Of a stretch of DNA of 33,689 nucleotides, positions 7,616 to 16,064 are shown piece after piece. Made by a program: the position numbers and the translations under genes. The DNA comes from Clostridia bacterium (GTDB taxonomy: Bacteria; Bacillota; Clostridia; Peptostreptococcales; Filifactoraceae): positions 1 through 33,689 of the forward strand of contig SAAM01000005.1 of assembly GCA_009929415.1 (NCBI GenBank). Direction: 5' to 3'. Position 1 is the stretch's first letter. Every line of letters starts with the position of its first letter. Under the pieces are notes generated by a model. That model ran no database searches and was not told the origin of the DNA. It saw only the letters and a list, made by a program, of their open reading frames with translations.

Positions 7616-8790
7616 TAACAGTATCGGAAGTCATCAAGAACAGTTGCCTGCGGAAATATCCAGTAACATGCGGGTTGAACGGTATTGATAACGAGGTCAT
7701 AAGATCAGGAATCGTAGATTATGAATTTTCAATAGAAGGCTACATCGAAAAAAATAATTCATTCAGAAAGGGTGATTTTCTAATATCTAGCCTTCTATTT
7801 ACGCATGGAGATGAAGAAAAGCTCCTTGATATGGTTCAAAAACTCGTAAATCTCGATGTTAGCGGCCTCGCTGTAAAAAACATCTTCTTTTCATCAATAC
7901 CGGACAGGGTCAGGAATTTCTGTGATGAAAATCAATTTCCTGTGGTCCTCTTTGACAATGATATATATTTTGAAGATATAGTCAGTGACATAGACGGCCT
8001 CCTTAAAATGTCAGACTGGGTGAATAAGGCTGAGCATCAGATAGGGATAATGCTGGGAGACCATCTTACGAGGTATGAAGTCGAAGCCTTAGCGAGAGAT
8101 ATGGGATTTTTTAAGGGATCAAATGCCAGAGTATACTGGATCAGGACTCAGCAGGCGCTCAGCCAGAACAGGATGAAAAAAACAGTAAAAGAATATGCAA
8201 ATTACTTTAAGGAAGACCGGAGGAGCTTTCTATTCAAGTACAGGCAGTTTTACGTATTTATGGTGATTCAGGATGATGAAAATAAAAAGGATTCGCAGGT
8301 ACTGCTTGAGGAAGCGCTGCGGCTTGCCGGCCATGACTTCATGCAGTGCGTCATCGGCGCAGGAGGAGTACATGACTCCATGTCTGAGCTTGATTTCTCA
8401 TTAAGGGAGGCAGCCTGGAGCTGCCAGGTTGCAACGCTGCTCAATAAAAGTATCATGAATTACCATGATATGGGAATCTGGTCAGTAGCGGCTGCTCACT
8501 GCAAATCACCATACATGATTGAGTATGCAGAGAGATATCTGAGCCCGCTTTTTTCGGAAAAATCTGATTCCACAAAAGATCTTCTTGAGACACTCATTAC
8601 CACAATCTTGTGCGAAGGCAATTCAAAGATATCTTCAAAAAAGCTCAACATACATGACAATACCTACAGATACCGTATGAACAAAATCAGAGAAAAGATA
8701 GATCCAAATGCAAGCGATTATATATTTTATGAGAATGCATCCATTGCTGTCAAAATATATCTGCTAAGGCATATGGACTGGAATATTTGA
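7612..8790 (+). CDS. PucR-family transcriptional regulator
   Basis: A 392-residue regulator. Residues 1 to about 120 form the PucR N-terminal domain (MITVSEVIKNSCL, then FLISSLLF, and FPVVLFDNDIYFEDI). The C-terminal part has the HTH_30 domain, SSKKLNIHDNTYRYRMNKIR, close to the end. PucR proteins control purine, amine or amino acid catabolism genes, often next door and often as activators. The ATG at 7612 overlaps the stop of the second DUF3841 gene (ATGA). A strong terminator follows and the ornithine-cyclodeaminase operon lies just beyond, so that operon is a candidate target; this is inference. Confidence 0.88.
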   Translation: MITVSEVIKNSCLRKYPVTCGLNGIDNEVIRSGIVDYEFSIEGYIEKNNSFRKGDFLISSLLFTHGDEEKLLDMVQKLVNLDVSGLAVKNIFFSSIPDRVRNFCDENQFPVVLFDNDIYFEDIVSDIDGLLKMSDWVNKAEHQIGIMLGDHLTRYEVEALARDMGFFKGSNARVYWIRTQQALSQNRMKKTVKEYANYFKEDRRSFLFKYRQFYVFMVIQDDENKKDSQVLLEEALRLAGHDFMQCVIGAGGVHDSMSELDFSLREAAWSCQVATLLNKSIMNYHDMGIWSVAAAHCKSPYMIEYAERYLSPLFSEKSDSTKDLLETLITTILCEGNSKISSKKLNIHDNTYRYRMNKIREKIDPNASDYIFYENASIAVKIYLLRHMDWNI

Positions 8791-8797
8791 TGCGAGA

Positions 8798-8840
8798 GAC
8801 CTTTATATTGTGAATAAACACAATATAAGGGTCTTTTTTT
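8798..8840 (+). terminator. Rho-independent terminator after the PucR gene
   Basis: A 15-base-pair stem, GACCTTTATATTGTG (8798-8812) with CACAATATAAGGGTC (8819-8833, one G-T pair), a six-base loop and then seven T. It is the strongest terminator in the window and ends the block that begins at 3476. Confidence 0.92.
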
Positions 8841-8906
8841 ATTTTTCGCTACAATGCAATTAACCGTGTATAAGCATATAATTGTATAAAAAGGAGGATT
8901 TGAGAT

Positions 8907-9899
8907 ATGAACAGTATTTATGTGTTATCAGAATCGGATACAATGGAATTATTAGAGATGGAAGAAGTGATTGAGGCGGTAGAAAACGTATACAGGGAAA
9001 AAACTCTTGGAAGCGGAAAGCTGTTTCCCATGGTATTTCATGAGTTTGAAAGCCAGGTCGCTGACATGGATATAAAGTCAGGAACACTTGATGACATGGG
9101 AGTATATGGACTCAAGCTCGTATCGTGGTTTGGCGAAAACAGGAAGAAGAATCTCCCGATGCTCTCTGGCGTGGTAATGCTGTTTGACAGAGAAACAGGT
9201 ATTCCTCTGGCGCTTATAAATGCAGAGCATATGACCGGAATGCGTACAGGCGCGGCGGGGGCAATAGGAGCCAGATATATTGCCCGCAGGGATTCTCAGG
9301 TAATGCTTATGGTCGGTGCAGGACATCAGGCAACATACCAGATACGTGCTATGCAGACTGTATTTCCAGCACTGAAGAAGGTGATGGTGTTTGATCCGGT
9401 CAATATGGACAATGCTTCAGTATTTGTGGATAATTTTGGGTACAAGAAAGAAAATACACAATACATCGCTGTAGAGAATATAGAAGCGGCTGCTGGGGAA
9501 GCGGATATAATAGTGACAGCTACTCCATCAAGAAAGCCAATGATCATGAAGGAGTGGGTAAAGCCAGGAACACACTTCAGCTGCATGGGTTCGGACATGG
9601 AAGGGAAACAGGAGATAGATCCTGAAATACTCGCTTCGGCAAGACTTGTTGCCGATGACATAAATCAATCAGTGAATGTGGGCGAATTCGAAAAAGGTAT
9701 AAAGGAAGGCATTATTTCGAAAGAAGACATAATCTGCGAAATCGGAGATGTGATTTCGGGCAGGAAAAAAGGAAGGATGTCTGAGGAGGAGATAACTGTC
9801 TTTGATTCCACAGGGCTCGGGCTTCAGGACATAGCAGTTGGGTATATGGCTGTAAAAAAAGCAGGACTTATGGATGATATTAAGAAGATGAATTTTTAA
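8907..9899 (+). CDS. Ornithine cyclodeaminase / mu-crystallin family enzyme
   Basis: A 330-residue NAD(P)-dependent enzyme of the ornithine cyclodeaminase / mu-crystallin superfamily. Visible motifs are YGLKLVSW (Lys70, the usual catalytic Lys), HMTGMRTGAAGAI (Arg113), the Rossmann GAGHQA (137-142) and DSTGLGLQD near the C-terminus (Asp300, Asp308). Members include ornithine cyclodeaminase, alanine dehydrogenase, ketimine or pyrroline-2-carboxylate reductases and opine-type enzymes, so the reaction cannot be decided. An aminotransferase 12 bases downstream suggests amino acid or cyclic imine metabolism. AAAGGAGG precedes the ATG, with a TATAAT-like box near 8875. Confidence 0.85.
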   Translation: MNSIYVLSESDTMELLEMEEVIEAVENVYREKTLGSGKLFPMVFHEFESQVADMDIKSGTLDDMGVYGLKLVSWFGENRKKNLPMLSGVVMLFDRETGIPLALINAEHMTGMRTGAAGAIGARYIARRDSQVMLMVGAGHQATYQIRAMQTVFPALKKVMVFDPVNMDNASVFVDNFGYKKENTQYIAVENIEAAAGEADIIVTATPSRKPMIMKEWVKPGTHFSCMGSDMEGKQEIDPEILASARLVADDINQSVNVGEFEKGIKEGIISKEDIICEIGDVISGRKKGRMSEEEITVFDSTGLGLQDIAVGYMAVKKAGLMDDIKKMNF

Positions 9900-9911
9900 A
9901 GGAGGATGCAG

Positions 9912-11057
9912 ATGAAGATACGTGATTTTGGAGTCGAGATGTGGATGGCCGAATATGAAAACGATGCAGTATATAACATAGCAGAAACATGTGTTGAGTC
10001 AATTACTGTAAATGAACTGCTTTCCATGGCTGATATGAAAACTGAGGCATTTGAAAGAATTGGCCAGATGAAGATGACTTATGGCGCCATAGAAGGTTCA
10101 AATGAGCTGAGAACGGAGATCGCAAAGCTTTATGACAGCGCTTCGGTTGAAAACATAACAGTTACACATGGAACGATTGGGGCCAATTCTCTGGTTTATG
10201 ATGTGCTTGTAGAACCGGGTGACCACGTGATTTCCGTACTGCCTACCTATCAGCAGCATTATTCGATCCCAGAGTCTCTTGGTGCAAGGGTGGATATACT
10301 TCCCTTAAGATGGGAGAATGAATTCCTTCCGGACCTGGATGAACTCAGACTGCTGATCAAGCCGGATACAAAGGTGATAAGCATAAACAATCCTAATAAC
10401 CCTACAGGAGCTGTAATGGGAAAAGAAATTTTGAACGGAATAATTGAAATAGCAAGATCAGTCGGCGCATATGTACTTTGCGATGAGGTCTACAGAGGGC
10501 TTGATCACGAGGAAGGCTTTACTCCTTCGGTATTCGATCTCTACGAAAAGGGCATAAGCACGGCAAGCCTCTCAAAGACATTCTCGCTTGCCGGCCTCAG
10601 GATTGGCTGGGTTGCAGGACCGAAGGATTTTATATCAAGAGCAAACAAGAGACGCGATTATAACATAATCAGCTGTGGCATGATAGATGATTATCTTGCG
10701 GGAATAGCGCTCAGGCACAAGGATAAGATTCTGGAGAGAAACCTGGCGCTTGTAAAAAGAAACGCAGACATCCTCGACAGATGGGTAAGCAATTCGGAGC
10801 ATGTGGACTATATAAAGCCAAAGGGAGGAACTACTGCGTTTTTAAGGTACAGCAATGACATGAAATCAGAAGAGCTCTGCAGGGATATCATGAAGAAAAC
10901 TGGAGTTATGCTGGTACCAGGGACCGCGCTTGACATGGAAGGTTTTCTAAGGATAGGATATGCAAACAACACAGAAATCCTCGAAGTAGGACTGAAGCGC
11001 CTTCAGGAGTATTTTGATGAAAACTGGGGAGGAAGCTGTGGAAAGAGCAGAGCTTAA
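9912..11057 (+). CDS. PLP-dependent aminotransferase (class I/II)
   Basis: A 381-residue fold-type I PLP enzyme. NNPNNPTG (159-166), DEVYRGL (191-197; Asp191 and Tyr194 contact PLP) and SLSKTFSLAGLRIGW with the Schiff-base Lys222 are all present, and the final Arg region (GFLRIGYANN) binds the substrate carboxylate. The opening FGVEMWMAEYENDAVYNIAE followed by TCVES is characteristic of a subgroup that also contains capreomycidine synthase-like proteins; most members are unassigned. I start at 9912 because GGAGG (9901-9905) is too close to the ATG at 9906. It probably acts with the cyclodeaminase-family enzyme; its 3' end overlaps the exporter by 20 bases. Confidence 0.85.
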   Translation: MKIRDFGVEMWMAEYENDAVYNIAETCVESITVNELLSMADMKTEAFERIGQMKMTYGAIEGSNELRTEIAKLYDSASVENITVTHGTIGANSLVYDVLVEPGDHVISVLPTYQQHYSIPESLGARVDILPLRWENEFLPDLDELRLLIKPDTKVISINNPNNPTGAVMGKEILNGIIEIARSVGAYVLCDEVYRGLDHEEGFTPSVFDLYEKGISTASLSKTFSLAGLRIGWVAGPKDFISRANKRRDYNIISCGMIDDYLAGIALRHKDKILERNLALVKRNADILDRWVSNSEHVDYIKPKGGTTAFLRYSNDMKSEELCRDIMKKTGVMLVPGTALDMEGFLRIGYANNTEILEVGLKRLQEYFDENWGGSCGKSRA

Positions 11058-11913
11058 GTCGCTTAAAGCAGTCTCGATTGCCGGACTTTTCCTTGTAGCT
11101 GTAATATGGGGATCTACTTTCACTGCAAACAAAATAGTGCTGGAGACACTGTCTCCCCTCAGTCTTATGGCAGTGAGATTTCTTATGGCATTTGCGGCAA
11201 TGGCCCTGATTTTCAGAAGGCGCTTTGCAGTGCTTACGACTGGTGCAGTCAAGGGCGGGATATTGTGCGGGATATCGCTGTTCCTGGCTTTTGTGCTCCA
11301 GACTTATGGACTGCTCTATACAGATGCAGGAAAGCAGGCATTTTTGAGCGGGGCATATGTAATTGCAGTTCCGTTTCTTACATGGCTTGCATTTCGGAAA
11401 AAACCCGGAGCAAAGGCATATCTGGGAGCTGCGCTGTGCTTTTCAGGAATTTCTCTGATATCACTTAATTCCGGATTCAGGATTGAGAGGGGAGATTTCC
11501 TTACTCTGATAAGTAGCTTCTTTTTTGCGGCGCAGATAGTAATTGCAGGGTATTATGTGAGAAATGAGGATCCTGCAGTAATATCCACCATACAATTTGG
11601 AGTCATGGGAGGGCTTTCGCTTCTGGGTACGCTTATAACTGGGGAGAGTGCATTTATGTCTATGGCTGGAAACTGGCTTACCGCAGGAGGAATATCGCTG
11701 ATATATCTTGGCATAATAGGAACGGCAGTCGCTTATTATCTTCAGATCCTGTGCCAGAAGCATGCAAGTCCTACGACTACTTCTATAATTCTCAGCCTTG
11801 AAGCTGTATTTGGATCTCTGCTTGCGGTACTGATCCTGGGAGAAACATTCACCCTGAGGATGATATCAGGGGCAGCCGCCATCCTCGTATCCATACTGAT
11901 TACTGAATCTTAA
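11038..11913 (+). CDS. EamA/DMT-superfamily transporter
   Basis: About 291 residues with ten hydrophobic segments arranged as two EamA repeats: the first opens VAVIWGSTFTANKIVLE, the second ends SIILSLEAVFGSLLAVLILG. Drug/metabolite transporters of this type commonly export amino acids or small metabolites across the cytoplasmic membrane. I choose the GTG at 11038 because GGGGAGG sits five bases upstream; a TTG at 11014 is possible. It overlaps the aminotransferase by 20 bases, so it likely exports the substrate or product of that pathway. A symmetrical terminator follows. Confidence 0.85.
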   Translation: MERAELKSLKAVSIAGLFLVAVIWGSTFTANKIVLETLSPLSLMAVRFLMAFAAMALIFRRRFAVLTTGAVKGGILCGISLFLAFVLQTYGLLYTDAGKQAFLSGAYVIAVPFLTWLAFRKKPGAKAYLGAALCFSGISLISLNSGFRIERGDFLTLISSFFFAAQIVIAGYYVRNEDPAVISTIQFGVMGGLSLLGTLITGESAFMSMAGNWLTAGGISLIYLGIIGTAVAYYLQILCQKHASPTTTSIILSLEAVFGSLLAVLILGETFTLRMISGAAAILVSILITES

Positions 11914-11916
11914 TCA

Positions 11917-11951
11917 AAACGAGCTGCCTCAATATGAGGCAGCTCGTTTAA
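11917..11951. terminator. Bidirectional terminator between convergent genes
   Basis: A perfect 15-base-pair stem, AAACGAGCTGCCTCA (11917-11931) with TGAGGCAGCTCGTTT (11935-11949) around a three-base loop. A and T runs flank it on both sides, so it can end the EamA transcript on the plus strand and the psuG transcript on the minus strand. Confidence 0.9.
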
Positions 11952-11972
11952 ACTGTGTGCAGGTGAAAAGGA

Positions 11973-12890
11973 TTACTTGAGCTTGCTTAGCTCTACTGCT
12001 ATTTTTGCTCCAAGCACAGCATTGTTGTAAACCAGCTGTATATTTGAATCAAGGCTTGAGCCTCCGGTAATCTCTTTTACCTTTGCAAGGAGGAATGGAG
12101 TGCTTTCTTTGCCTTTTATGCCTTTCAGATCGGCTTCTTTTACAGCTTCTGAGATGGCTGAATCTATTACTGCCGGATCCATTTCATACTCTGGAGGTAT
12201 CGGATTTGCGACAACCACGCCTCCTTCTATTCCTAAATCCCATTTTGTCTTAAGCGCTTCTGCAAGCTCTTCTGGAGTGTCGACTCTGTAATCTACTCCA
12301 AATCCGCTTTTTGAGGTGTAGAATGCAGGCAGCTCGTCTGTACCAAATCCAACGACAGGCACTCCCTGAGTTTCAAGATATTCAAGCGTAAGTCCTATAT
12401 CGAGTATTGATTTTGCGCCGGCGCATACTACGGCTACATCAGTATGAGCAAGTTCCTGCAGGTCAGCTGAGATGTCGAAGGTCTCCTGAGCTCCGCGGTG
12501 AACTCCACCTATTCCTCCTGTTGCAAAAACCTTTATTCCGGCCATGCTTGCAATCAGCATGGTGGAGGCAACTGTGGTAGCACCGTCAAGCTTCTTGGCA
12601 AGTATGAATGGAATGTCCCTGCGGCTGCATTTTATAGCATCAGAGCTTTTTCCAAGGGACTCTATCTCATCCTTGCTGAGCCCTACCTTGAGCTTGCCAT
12701 CCATGATGGCTATTGTTGCAGGGATTGCGCCGTTGTCTCTTATGATCTGCTCCACATTTAGAGCAGTCTCGACATTCCTTGGATAGGGCATCCCGTGTGA
12801 TATTATTGTAGATTCAAGGGCTACTACTGCTTTGCCTTCCTCGAGTGCTTTTTTGATTTCTGGTTTGATATCTAAATATTTTTCTAACAT
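11973..12890 (-). CDS. psuG: Pseudouridine-5'-phosphate glycosidase PsuG
   Basis: A 305-residue enzyme that splits pseudouridine 5'-phosphate into uracil and ribose 5-phosphate. The match to PsuG is strong along the length: ALESTIISHGMPYP (Glu26), IKCSRRDIP (Lys87), FATGGIGGVHRGA, and VVCAGAKSILD with Lys160, which forms the ring-opened ribose adduct in E. coli PsuG (Lys166 there). It overlaps psuK by seven bases, so the two are co-translated. No pseudouridine transporter gene is nearby; substrate may come from RNA turnover or a transporter elsewhere. Cytoplasmic, manganese-dependent in known homologues. Confidence 0.95.
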   Translation of the reverse strand: MLEKYLDIKPEIKKALEEGKAVVALESTIISHGMPYPRNVETALNVEQIIRDNGAIPATIAIMDGKLKVGLSKDEIESLGKSSDAIKCSRRDIPFILAKKLDGATTVASTMLIASMAGIKVFATGGIGGVHRGAQETFDISADLQELAHTDVAVVCAGAKSILDIGLTLEYLETQGVPVVGFGTDELPAFYTSKSGFGVDYRVDTPEELAEALKTKWDLGIEGGVVVANPIPPEYEMDPAVIDSAISEAVKEADLKGIKGKESTPFLLAKVKEITGGSSLDSNIQLVYNNAVLGAKIAVELSKLK

Positions 12891-13978
12891 AATCCTGTCT
12901 CCTTCATGGTTTTATTAATATTCTCTCTTGAGATATTCGGGTTTATGGTATCTTCGTGTCCGAGCGTGAGTATTGATGCCGCCATTGAAAAATGAGCGCT
13001 TTTTCTGATGTCATAATTGTTGAATCTGCTGAAAGCCAGTGCTGCAACGAATGCATCTCCGGCTCCGGTTGCATTCACCACATCCACTTTTGGATTTGGA
13101 ATAAGTTCGCTCACAGACCCATCGCTGTAGAAAACTCCTTTTGACCCCAACGTTATGAATACCCTCTGTACTCCCTTATCAAGGAAATAATCAGAAGCTC
13201 TCTCAAGGTCGTCCTGGGTCTCTATGCTTATGCCCGATAGAAGCTCAGCTTCGATCTTGTTTGGTTTTATGGTGTGGAAGCGGCCTATCTTGCTTATGAT
13301 CTTCTTCGCTTTTGTCGTCGAAACTGTGTCAAGGAAGAATTCGGTATTTCTGAAGCTGTCAAGTACATAATGTATCAGTTCCTCCGGCATGTTCGTATCG
13401 ATGACGCAGATTCTGGAGTTTTCGATTACCTGCCTCTTTTCCTGTATGAAATCAATGGACATTTCGTCAAATATATCCATGTGTGATATGGCTAAATTCA
13501 GGTCTCCTTTTTCATCGAGTATTGCCATGTATGTCGAAGTTGGCGTGCTGTTGAGCACGAGCGAGTTTTTCATGTCCATGCCTATTGTGTTGGCATGTTC
13601 AATAATCTTCCTGCCATGTATGTCTTCACCAACTGCTGTTATAAGTTTTGTTGAGACCCCAAGATGTACGAGGTTCTCTGCGATATTTCTGCCTACCCCG
13701 CCCAGAGAGATCTTTACTTTTCCGGGATTTGAATCTCCGGGAATCAGGCTTTTATTAGGGAAACCCGTAATATCTACGTTTGAGCCTCCTATAACCGTAA
13801 TGTAGTCATCCTGTCTGAAAATGTATCCTTTTCCAAGGATATATCCTTTTTTTGTAAGGTTTGTAATGTGTACCGCCACTGATGAACGAGTTATACCAAG
13901 CGCTGTGGCCAGATCGCTCTGGGAAATCGCCGGGTTCCTGCTTATCAGCTTAAGTATCTCTTCTTCTCTGTTAGTCAT
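12884..13978 (-). CDS. psuK: Pseudouridine kinase PsuK with N-terminal HTH domain
   Basis: A 364-residue fusion. Residues 1-55 are a winged helix: EEEILKLISRNPAISQSDLA, then LGITRSSVAVHITNLTKKGYI. Residues about 60-355 form a PfkB-type sugar kinase with GGSNVDITGFP, LGGVGRNIAENLVHLG and the catalytic NATGAGDAF (Asp308 as base). It phosphorylates pseudouridine, and PsuG then cleaves the product. The HTH domain suggests it also regulates transcription; a palindrome lies just downstream of its own promoter. GGAGGT precedes the ATG. Other PfkB kinases share the fold, but the psuG partner makes pseudouridine the likely substrate. Confidence 0.93.
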   Translation of the reverse strand: MTNREEEILKLISRNPAISQSDLATALGITRSSVAVHITNLTKKGYILGKGYIFRQDDYITVIGGSNVDITGFPNKSLIPGDSNPGKVKISLGGVGRNIAENLVHLGVSTKLITAVGEDIHGRKIIEHANTIGMDMKNSLVLNSTPTSTYMAILDEKGDLNLAISHMDIFDEMSIDFIQEKRQVIENSRICVIDTNMPEELIHYVLDSFRNTEFFLDTVSTTKAKKIISKIGRFHTIKPNKIEAELLSGISIETQDDLERASDYFLDKGVQRVFITLGSKGVFYSDGSVSELIPNPKVDVVNATGAGDAFVAALAFSRFNNYDIRKSAHFSMAASILTLGHEDTINPNISRENINKTMKETGLC

Positions 13979-13995
13979 ATCGACCTCCTAAACAT

Positions 13996-14014
13996 TAGTT
14001 TACAACATAAACTA
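13996..14014 (-). promoter_or_regulatory. Palindromic operator candidate of psuKG
   Basis: A perfect inverted repeat, TAGTTTA (13996-14002), five-base spacer, TAAACTA (14008-14014). It lies between the predicted transcription start (about 14020) and the psuK start codon, where a bound protein would block transcription. The HTH domain of PsuK is the obvious candidate ligand. Binding is inferred. Confidence 0.5.
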
Positions 14015-14026
14015 TAGCTTATAAAA

Positions 14027-14055
14027 ATTCTACCACAACTTATTATCAATTGCAA
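14027..14055 (-). promoter_or_regulatory. Promoter of psuKG
   Basis: Read on the minus strand: TTGCAA (14055-14050), 17-base spacer, TAGAAT (14032-14027). A 12-base direct repeat, ATAAAAATTCTA as written on the plus strand, occurs at 14021-14032 and 14057-14068, one copy overlapping the -10 box and the other just upstream of the -35. Confidence 0.55.
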
Positions 14056-14163
14056 CATAAAAATTCTAATTCGATAAATTCATCTGGCGCAGATCGATGA
14101 AAGTGTTGTCGCAACCTTGCCGATGGGTAAAAATAATTAAATGCAGGAAAAGGGGGAAAGAAT

Positions 14164-15471
14164 ATGGAGTCACATCAAAGAAAGATCATGAGGATTTCGG
14201 ATCAGCTCAGATTACGCGACAGCAATGAACCGCTTATTCTTATGAAGAAAGCAGTTTCACATCAGGTGCCTAAAGCGGATGGCAGAAAAGATCTGTATCA
14301 GAAGCTTGATGTCAGCGATCTTGATGAAATAATAGATATTGATGTTGAAAAAAGAATATGTACTGCTGAGCCTGGTGCAACCTTTGAAAAGGTAGTAGAG
14401 TCCACTTTGGCTTACGGACTTGTTCCGCTTGTGGTTCCAGAACTAAGGACGATTACGATAGGAGGAGCAGTATCAGGAGGATCCATAGAATCCATGTCAT
14501 ACAGATTTGGCGGATTTCATGACAGCTGCCTTGAATATGAGGTACTGACTGCAAAGGGAGACATTATCGTATGTTCTCCGGAAGGTGATGAAAGCCTTTT
14601 GTTCAATATGATGCACTGGTCTTTTGGGACGCTTGGGATAATAACCCTTATAAAATTCAGGCTTATTCCCGCAAAGCCTTACGTAAAAGTGACTTACGAG
14701 AAATACAGAAGCCTGGAGGAATACAATCGTGCAATATGGTCACATTATCTCAGCAGGGACATAGATTTTATGGATGGGATAATTCACTCTCCGGAGGAGT
14801 ATGTTCTCAGCTGCGGCAATTTTACAGATGACGCACCGTATACTCACAGATATGACTGGATGAGGATATATTACCTCAGTACAGCCAGCCGAAGGGAAGA
14901 TTATCTTAAGACATCTGATTATTTTTTCAGGTACAATAAAGGCGTGACCAATGTAAGACCGAAATCTTTTGCCGGAAGACTTCTTTTTGGAAGGTTGGTA
15001 AGCTCTGACATAACCTTGAGGATGGCGCACAGATTTGTAAAGGTATTGCCTGAAAAGGCTATACCGATAACTGTTGACACTTTCATACCGTTTTCAAAGA
15101 TGGGAGAATTCATGAAGTGGTATGAAAAAAATATAAATCACTTTCCACTGTGGTGCGTTCCATACAAAGTAGCACATAAATATGAGTGGCTTTCTGATGA
15201 GTTCGCAGAAGGCGTAAAGGATGAGCTTTTTCTTGACATAGCGATTTACGGAATGTACAGAGAAAACCCGGAAATATGGCACAGGCTGATTGAGGAAGAG
15301 CTCATGGATATAGGGGCAATAAAAACCCTCATATCATCAAACCATTACTCTGAAGAAGAATTCTGGAGCATTTTCAACAAAGAGAATTATGAGACAATAA
15401 AGCGCAGGATGGATCCGGACAATATACTGAGAGATATTTATAAAAAAACCTGTTTCAAAAGCCAGGACTGA
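14164..15471 (+). CDS. FAD-dependent oxidase/reductase, DHCR24-like
   Basis: A 435-residue flavoprotein of the PCMH/VAO type. The FAD domain is clear: AEPGATFEKVVES (68-80), VVPELRTITIGGAVSGGSIE (90-109), SMSYRFGGFHDSCLEYE and WSFGTLGIITLIKFRLIPA (152-170). The VPEL..T.GG...G.GIES pattern is that of the DHCR24 (24-dehydrocholesterol reductase) branch, which reduces side-chain double bonds in sterols; bacterial members have other, mostly unknown substrates. No signal peptide or membrane anchor, unlike eukaryotic DHCR24. GGGGGAAAG precedes the ATG at 14164. It is flanked by unrelated genes, so context gives no help with substrate. Confidence 0.82.
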   Translation: MESHQRKIMRISDQLRLRDSNEPLILMKKAVSHQVPKADGRKDLYQKLDVSDLDEIIDIDVEKRICTAEPGATFEKVVESTLAYGLVPLVVPELRTITIGGAVSGGSIESMSYRFGGFHDSCLEYEVLTAKGDIIVCSPEGDESLLFNMMHWSFGTLGIITLIKFRLIPAKPYVKVTYEKYRSLEEYNRAIWSHYLSRDIDFMDGIIHSPEEYVLSCGNFTDDAPYTHRYDWMRIYYLSTASRREDYLKTSDYFFRYNKGVTNVRPKSFAGRLLFGRLVSSDITLRMAHRFVKVLPEKAIPITVDTFIPFSKMGEFMKWYEKNINHFPLWCVPYKVAHKYEWLSDEFAEGVKDELFLDIAIYGMYRENPEIWHRLIEEELMDIGAIKTLISSNHYSEEEFWSIFNKENYETIKRRMDPDNILRDIYKKTCFKSQD

Positions 15472-15503
15472 TAGATTTTTTCGATATGATCTATAAGGCA
15501 TAC

Positions 15504-16015
15504 CTATTTGAATATGTGAGCTATGGCGTGAGACATGTGGGCAACCCAAGCTTCTGCTTATGGACGAGCCTCTCAGCAATCTGGATGCGTCGCTCAGGAT
15601 AAAGATGAGGCTTGAGCTGAAGAATCTTCAGAGAAAGCTGGGGATAACTATGATTCTTGTAACACATGATCAGGAGGAGGCACTCAGCATGTCGGACAAG
15701 ATAATTGTCATGGATAAAGGCGATATTCTCCAGACGGGATCTCCTCAGGACATCTATTTCAGGCCTCTAAGCAGGAAGGTATCATCCTTCATAGGGAGAG
15801 CGAATTTCGTTGATATAAATGGAAAGCATGAATTGATAAGGCCTGAGAACATAAAAATAATTCCTGATGACAAGGGTGATTACAAAATAAAGGATAAAAT
15901 CTTTATGGGGGCTAGAACAGAATATATAGTCTCAGATGGGAAAAATACGCTGGAGGTGGAAATGTCCGGAATCGCCGGCACTGCATTCGAAAAAGGCCAG
16001 ACTGTATCGATTTAG
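15504..16015 (+). pseudogene. Decayed ABC-transporter ATPase (CUT1/TOBE type)
   Basis: The C-terminal half of an importer ATPase. One frame from 15512 gives Walker B and D-loop ([16 protein letters not shown]), the H-loop ([20 protein letters not shown]), and a TOBE-like domain ([13 protein letters not shown] and after). Walker A, the Q-loop and the LSGGQ signature are missing. Just upstream in another frame, 15504-15533 reads [10 protein letters not shown], similar to the segment that follows the Q-loop in such ATPases, so the gene appears to have lost its front, an internal stretch with the signature, and the frame. No permease or binding-protein gene adjoins it. An ATPase of this form cannot hydrolyse ATP alone. 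Confidence 0.8.
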
Positions 16016-16026
16016 ATATAAAACAC

Positions 16027-16054
16027 TTGATTTATTGATAAATTATAGTATAAT
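16027..16054 (+). promoter_or_regulatory. Promoter of the thiamine operon
   Basis: TTGATT (16027-16032), 16-base spacer, perfect TATAAT (16049-16054). Transcription would begin close to 16061, just ahead of the riboswitch. Confidence 0.65.
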
Positions 16055-16064
16055 TAAGTTAAAT

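Noticed and set aside
15472-15503. ATAGAT/ATCTAT repeat after the DHCR24-like gene as terminator
   Set aside because: Weak stem without a following T-run; no convincing terminator for that gene.
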